Assembly: GCA_028688175.1 (NCBI GenBank)
Contig: JAQTYS010000118.1
Span: 1-8,212 of the forward strand
Direction: 5' to 3'
DNA length: 8,212 bases
From: Methanothrix sp.
Lineage (GTDB): Archaea > Halobacteriota > Methanosarcinia > Methanotrichales > Methanotrichaceae
Below the pieces are notes generated by a model, which was given only the letters and a program-made list of their open reading frames with translations, had not been told where the DNA came from and did no database searches. Both the position numbers and the translations under genes were made by a program. Shown here in pieces: positions 4,816 through 8,212 of the stretch. Positions within the stretch are counted from its first letter, which is position 1. Each line of letters starts with the position of its first letter.

Positions 4816-6351
4816 ATGGTCCTATCTTCTTCTCCGCCTATTGCCAGAGATATTCTAAAGCTGGAAAGCATTGTGGGACGTCTCAGTCCCGTGCAAAAGA
4901 TGTTGCTGGGAACTGACGGATCGGTGACCAACCTTCTGGAAGTGATCACGGGAAGCCCAGTCGAGATTGAGACACTGGTGCAGAGGGTTGAGCCGGCAGA
5001 TGAGGCTGTGGCACGAGAGCTGCAAATAAATCCGGGAGAAGAAGTCAATTTCAGGATAGTGCTTTTAAAGAAGGCTGACAGCCGGGAAGCATTGGTCTAT
5101 GCGGTATCGCATACACCCCTCAAACGGCTCGATGCCAGCTTTAAAGATGACCTCACTAGGGCCGACATTCCCATAGGAGTAATCCTGAAAAAACATCGCA
5201 TTGAATCGCGGCGAGATATCACGAGCACGGCATTCTCTTCAGCCGGAGAGGAGCATTGCCGGGCCTTTGGCGTCTTTGCTCGCGAGATCATGCTCACCAG
5301 AAGCTACCAGATAATTCGTCACGGCCAGCCGCTCATCGCCATCAATGAGACATTTCCCTACAACAGCTTCAGGGATGAACAGAGGGTTCTGATCCAGACG
5401 CCTTCCCGGCTGCATCTCACCCTGACTGATTTAACAGGCAGCAGCGGTCGCGTGGATGGGGGGGTGGGAGTCTCTTTAGATGAGCCGAACATATTGCTGG
5501 AGGCAGAGAGAAGTGAGGATCTAATGGCGTTTGGAGAGAATGCAGATCGAGCACTGGACGCGGCCCGGGCGGTTCAAAAGCATCTGGGCCTGGGCGGAGC
5601 GCGTCTGCAAATTCGCAGAGGATTTAGAATGCATGTCGGCTTGGGCGGGGGAACGCAGCTGGGCATTGCTGCCGGAAAGGCTCTGTGTGAGCTTTATAAC
5701 CAACCCATCTCTGTGCGCGATATCGCCCGCATCATCCATCGGGGGGGGACCAGCGGTATCGGGACTGCAGCTTTTGAGGCAGGCGGCTTTTTAATTGACG
5801 GCGGGCATAGCTATGGACCTGGAAAAGACAAAATGAGCTTTTCGCCTTCCTCTGCCTGCGGCGGCGTGCGACCGGCAGCGGTCACCATGCGCCATGACTT
5901 TCCTCTTGACTGGAAGATAATCTTGGCTTTGCCCGAGATCGCGGCTGGTGCTCATGGAAAGAGGGAGGTTGACATATTCCGGGATTATTGCCCCCTTCCA
6001 GTGGCTGAGGTGCATGAGTTGTGCTACCAGATCCTGGTGCGCATGGTGCCTTCCCTTGTAGAAGAGAGCCTGGATGATTTCGGGGCGGCCATCAACCGAG
6101 TGCAGGAGATAGGCTTCAAGAAGGTTGAAGTAATGCTGCAACATCCCGTAGTGCACAAGCTGATGGAGCAGATGCGGGAAGCGGGTGCGGCCTGTGCAGG
6201 CCTTTCTTCCTTTGGACCGGCCGTGTATGCCATAACGGATACCGGAAGCAGGGATATCGAGTCTGCTGCCCGCGAGGCCATGAAAGAAGTGGGTGGTGAG
6301 GTCCTCATCACTCGAGCCAGGAACGAGGGCGCAAGGGTGAGGATGGCCTAG
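4816..6351 (+). CDS. mptG: Chorismate-lyase-like domain fused to beta-RFAP/RFHP synthase (methanopterin biosynthesis)
   Basis: The 511-aa product is a two-domain fusion. Residues about 12-185 match the UTRA-like/DUF98 chorismate pyruvate-lyase family: LSPVQKMLLGTDGSVT (23-38), E-V-NFR with Arg80, ADIPIGVILKKHRIE (116-130), and HGQPL...NETFP with Glu178. The Arg and Glu correspond to the substrate-binding pair of UbiC-type lyases. This domain should release 4-hydroxybenzoate from chorismate. Residues about 192-511 form a GHMP-kinase-fold beta-ribofuranosyl synthase: PSRLHLTLTDL (196-206), GGVGVSL (215-221), VGLGGGTQLG (274-283), HRGGTSGIG (308-316) and GLSSFGPAVYA (462-472). It joins an aromatic acid to PRPP with loss of CO2, the first committed step of the methanopterin arylamine moiety. 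In Methanocaldococcus the acceptor is 4-hydroxybenzoate, consistent with the fusion. The true start is the ATG at 4816, after GGTGG; the reading frame extends to 4063, but that part is antisense to the reductase gene. The next gene starts 32 nt downstream. Confidence 0.88.
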   Translation: MVLSSSPPIARDILKLESIVGRLSPVQKMLLGTDGSVTNLLEVITGSPVEIETLVQRVEPADEAVARELQINPGEEVNFRIVLLKKADSREALVYAVSHTPLKRLDASFKDDLTRADIPIGVILKKHRIESRRDITSTAFSSAGEEHCRAFGVFAREIMLTRSYQIIRHGQPLIAINETFPYNSFRDEQRVLIQTPSRLHLTLTDLTGSSGRVDGGVGVSLDEPNILLEAERSEDLMAFGENADRALDAARAVQKHLGLGGARLQIRRGFRMHVGLGGGTQLGIAAGKALCELYNQPISVRDIARIIHRGGTSGIGTAAFEAGGFLIDGGHSYGPGKDKMSFSPSSACGGVRPAAVTMRHDFPLDWKIILALPEIAAGAHGKREVDIFRDYCPLPVAEVHELCYQILVRMVPSLVEESLDDFGAAINRVQEIGFKKVEVMLQHPVVHKLMEQMREAGAACAGLSSFGPAVYAITDTGSRDIESAAREAMKEVGGEVLITRARNEGARVRMA

Positions 6352-6383
6352 CATTTTAGATTTACATTTTGAGAGATGATTAA

Positions 6384-7430
6384 ATGAGCGATATCAAATC
6401 TTTATTGGAAAAATTGAGCAATGCGCATGGTATATCCGGCTGGGAAGGATCCATCCAGCAAATAGTAAAAGAAGAGATTGAGCCTTATGTAGATGAGATC
6501 CGCCTGGATAAATTGGGAAATCTCATTGCCACCAAGAAGGGAGAAGCTCCCTCCATTATGATCGAGGCTCATGCCGATGAGATCGGCCTCATGGTGAAAC
6601 ATGTGGATGAGAAGGGATTCCTACGTTTCATTCGCATCGGCGGCTGGTTTGACCAGACACTGCTCAACCAGAGAGTTGTAATTCATACCAGATCCGGGCC
6701 CATCATCGGCGTCATCGGCTGCAAGCCCCCCCATGTCATGAAGGATGATGAGAGAAAAAAGATTATTGAAGCCAAAGATATGTTCATCGATATCGGCTGC
6801 ACCAGTCAGAAGGAGGTGGAGGATCTTGGCATCCTGCCCGGCACGCCTATCTCCATCGACAGGACATTTTCCCCTCTGCAAGGTGACAGAGTCACGGGAA
6901 AGGCCTTCGACAACCGAGCCGGTCTCATAATCATAATTGAGGCCCTGAAAAGGACCAAATCCAAGTCCACAATCTATGCAGTGGCCACAGTGCAGGAGGA
7001 GGTGGGCCTGAAGGGTGCCAAGGTTGCCGCCTTTAACCTGGATCCTGATTTAGCTATTGCGGCGGATGTGACCATTCCTGGAGACCATCCCGGCATTGAA
7101 AAGAAGGATGCTCCCATTGAGATGGGCAAGGGACCGGTGGTGGTGGCGGCCGATGGCTCAGGTCGTGGCCTGATCGCTACTCCTCAGATAATCGAGTGGA
7201 TGGTAGGCACGGCCCGGGAGTTTGAGATACCCATGCAACTGGAAGCATCGGACGGAGGCACTACGGATGCCACATCCATCTACCTCACCAAGTCCGGTAT
7301 CCCCACAGGCGTTATCAGTGTGGCCACGCGCTACATCCACTCGCCGGTAGAAGTACTGTGTATCAGCGACATCGACCGGGCAGCGGATCTGGTGGCCAGA
7401 TGTCTGGAGACGGCGGGGAAATACTTTTAA
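6384..7430 (+). CDS. M42 family metallo-aminopeptidase (TET type)
   Basis: The 348-aa cytoplasmic enzyme belongs to peptidase family M42, whose members form tetrahedral dodecamers that degrade short peptides from the N-terminus using two divalent metals. The expected ligands are all present: His63 and Asp65 in EAHADEIG, bridging Asp176 in AFDNRAG, Glu205/Glu206 in QEEVGLKGA (Glu205 being the catalytic base), Asp228 in AADVT and His319 in YIHSP. The PDZ-like insert expected at about 70-165 holds the cysteine and charged stretch IGCKPPHVMKDDERKK. Length is normal for the family. Substrate preference (glutamyl, leucyl or lysyl) cannot be read from the sequence. Older annotations call such proteins cellulases or endoglucanases, which is misleading. 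The start is the ATG at 6384, 32 nt after the fusion gene, with GAGATGA just upstream. It probably shares the fusion gene's transcript; no metabolic link is obvious. Confidence 0.93.
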   Translation: MSDIKSLLEKLSNAHGISGWEGSIQQIVKEEIEPYVDEIRLDKLGNLIATKKGEAPSIMIEAHADEIGLMVKHVDEKGFLRFIRIGGWFDQTLLNQRVVIHTRSGPIIGVIGCKPPHVMKDDERKKIIEAKDMFIDIGCTSQKEVEDLGILPGTPISIDRTFSPLQGDRVTGKAFDNRAGLIIIIEALKRTKSKSTIYAVATVQEEVGLKGAKVAAFNLDPDLAIAADVTIPGDHPGIEKKDAPIEMGKGPVVVAADGSGRGLIATPQIIEWMVGTAREFEIPMQLEASDGGTTDATSIYLTKSGIPTGVISVATRYIHSPVEVLCISDIDRAADLVARCLETAGKYF

Positions 7431-7437
7431 AGCCGAC

Positions 7438-7471
7438 TTTTTTTTTTTGATATTTTTTTTAACCATTTTTT
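7438..7471 (+). terminator. Triple T-tract terminator after the aminopeptidase gene
   Basis: Three T-runs of 11 (7438-7448), 8 (7453-7460) and 6 (7466-7471) bases start 7 nt past the stop codon, without a strong hairpin. Archaeal RNA polymerase terminates at such oligo-T tracts, so this should end the plus-strand operon. Between here and 7534 the sequence is AT-rich and I see no gene. Confidence 0.75.
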
Positions 7472-7533
7472 AAAAATCAAGCTATATCTATCTAGAATAA
7501 TAGCGACGATTAATAGGATGATAAACTCGAATC

Positions 7534-7575
7534 AAAAACAAGAGGCATGCCCGGAACCTTCCTGCAGCCCCTCTT
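7534..7575 (-). terminator. Hairpin plus T-run after the 36-aa membrane peptide gene
   Basis: On the minus strand AAGAGG (7575-7570) pairs with CCTCTT (7545-7540), with an inner GGAA/TTCC pairing in the loop, and the stem is followed by GTTTTT (7539-7534). It lies 8 nt past the stop of the 36-aa gene and faces the plus-strand T-tracts, as expected between convergent units. Confidence 0.5.
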
Positions 7576-7583
7576 AGCAAAAT

Positions 7584-7694
7584 TCAGCTTGAACCGATCA
7601 GGCTGATAACAAAGAAGCCCAGGATCACACCAACTACAAACACAATTGCAAACGAGGTGTAGATCAGGGATTCAGCAAGTACAAATCCTTCCAT
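7584..7694 (-). CDS. 36-aa single-span membrane peptide, coupled to the universal stress protein gene
   Basis: An ATG at 7694 opens a 36-codon frame ending in TGA at 7584-7586. The product begins MEGFVLAESLIYTSF, continues as one hydrophobic helix (AIVFVVGVILGFFVISL, about residues 16-32) and ends IGSS. The start lies 4 nt past the stop of the universal stress protein gene. A GAGATGA ribosome-binding site overlaps that stop, so translational coupling is very likely. A hairpin-plus-T terminator follows closely. This tidy layout (stop, ribosome-binding site, start, hydrophobic helix, stop, terminator) argues strongly for a real gene, although it is below usual length cut-offs. It resembles small membrane peptides that regulate or tether larger partners. 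A natural idea is that it recruits the stress protein, or a transporter it controls, to the membrane. Family unknown. Confidence 0.65.
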   Translation of the reverse strand: MEGFVLAESLIYTSFAIVFVVGVILGFFVISLIGSS

Positions 7695-7698
7695 ATAC

Positions 7699-8130
7699 TC
7701 ATCTCACTACCAGCACTGGGACTGTAGCCCAGTAGAGAACTTTCTGCACTACGCTGCCGATAAGCAACTTGGAGGCACCGGACTCACCATGGCTTCCCAT
7801 GACAATCAGGTCAGCCTTCTCCGCTCCGGCCGTATCGATCACGGCATTTGCGGGAGCTCCGATCCTTACGATTGTGTCTACAGCGACGCCTGCCTTAGCA
7901 CCCATGGCTTTCAGGGAGTCAACTGCTTTTCTGCCTGCTGTCTCCAGCTTAGCCTCAACCTCTTTCCTGTCGGCTCCAAGCTGTCTTACAGCACTGGCGA
8001 TAACGACCTCATTTATTACGTTGAGTGCTATGACTTGTGCGCCGAGTGCCTTAGCGAGCTCCATGCCCTCCTCTGCGGCTTTCAAAGATTTATCTGAGCC
8101 ATCCGTGGCAATCAATATCCGCTTGTACAT
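7699..8130 (-). CDS. Universal stress protein (UspA family, ATP-binding type)
   Basis: The 143-aa product is a single-domain USP of normal length with a Rossmann-like fold. It begins with the strand YKRILIATDGSDKS (2-15; Asp10 near the nucleotide). The ATP-binding signature G-x2-G-x9-G-S is complete (G112, G115, G125, S126) after the DLIVMGSHG strand, and the end VPVLVVR forms the dimer-edge strand. Proteins of this type bind ATP or other adenine nucleotides and act as stress or energy sensors, often bound to transporters or enzymes. It is cytoplasmic. The start is the ATG at 8130, with AGGTGG about 8 nt upstream and a TATA box about 42 nt upstream. The following gene, 4 nt downstream, is a tiny membrane peptide, which suggests the stress protein works with a membrane partner. 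Confidence 0.93.
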   Translation of the reverse strand: MYKRILIATDGSDKSLKAAEEGMELAKALGAQVIALNVINEVVIASAVRQLGADRKEVEAKLETAGRKAVDSLKAMGAKAGVAVDTIVRIGAPANAVIDTAGAEKADLIVMGSHGESGASKLLIGSVVQKVLYWATVPVLVVR

Positions 8131-8167
8131 CCTATCCCACCTTTGGTGCGTTTATCTCACTGACATT

Positions 8168-8177
8168 GTATAAATAG
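8168..8177 (-). promoter_or_regulatory. Box A promoter of the universal stress protein operon
   Basis: The minus strand reads CTATTTATAC, a good archaeal TATA element, about 42 nt upstream of the ATG at 8130. Initiation would fall near 8147. That leaves a leader of about 17 nt containing the AGGTGG ribosome-binding site. No further gene is seen from here to the right edge. Confidence 0.5.
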
Positions 8178-8212
8178 CTATCTTCCCGATTCAAGAATTC
8201 TAAGGGCTAATA

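Noticed and set aside
5791..6354. 187-codon minus-strand open frame opposite the synthase domain
   Set aside because: It is antisense to a conserved enzyme domain, with no recognisable motifs; its composition (many His, Ser and Arg) is typical of a shadow frame.
7769..8173. 134-codon plus-strand open frame
   Set aside because: It is antisense to the universal stress protein gene; its Ala/Ser/Pro/Thr-rich product is a shadow of that gene's codons.

Overview
The window looks like a piece of a euryarchaeal chromosome, most likely from a methanogen or a close relative such as the Methanothrix/Methanosarcinales or Archaeoglobus side. The evidence is a methanopterin-pathway enzyme (beta-ribofuranosyl-aminobenzene/phenol 5'-phosphate synthase), an HMG-CoA reductase for isoprenoid lipids, an archaeal-style CxxC-x17-CxxC zinc-ribbon protein, TATA-like box A elements about 25 nt upstream of several starts, GGTGA/GGAGATGA-type ribosome-binding sites and T-tract terminators. 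Genus is an inference. There are no rRNA, tRNA, CRISPR or insertion-sequence signals.

Layout. Positions 1-1277 are all on the minus strand and form an accessory block: a 57-aa hypothetical protein overlapping a 169-aa cysteine-cluster protein, then a 122-aa single-pass membrane protein with an Ig-like exterior domain, then the signal-peptide start of an exported protein that runs off the left edge. Positions 1278-1493 contain a promoter-like element and a minus-strand hairpin-plus-T terminator. Next come a 66-aa zinc-ribbon protein (minus) and a short spacer with a direct repeat and a possible 19-codon ORF.

Positions 1825-4758 are a compact minus-strand operon in the order class II HMG-CoA reductase, prephenate dehydratase, CbiK-type cobaltochelatase. 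The first two overlap by 4 nt (TTGA) and the last two are 22 nt apart. From a roughly 57-bp divergent promoter region, a plus-strand unit starts at 4816. It comprises a 511-aa fusion of a chorismate-lyase-like domain with beta-RFAP synthase, and an M42 metallo-aminopeptidase. T-tracts end this unit, facing a minus-strand pair made of an ATP-binding-type universal stress protein and an immediately coupled 36-aa single-span membrane peptide.

The central genes serve anabolic metabolism: mevalonate for archaeal lipids, phenylalanine, corrinoid or related tetrapyrrole metallation, and the arylamine/phenol part of methanopterin. The divergent units both draw on the chorismate branch point. Prephenate dehydratase uses a chorismate-derived substrate, and the lyase domain would use chorismate itself to supply the aromatic acceptor for its fused partner domain. 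The most notable points are this fusion, the bacterial-type HMG-CoA reductase and CbiK in one archaeal operon, two short genes that standard ORF cut-offs miss (1-144 and 7584-7694), and the uncharacterised cysteine-rich and membrane genes at the left.
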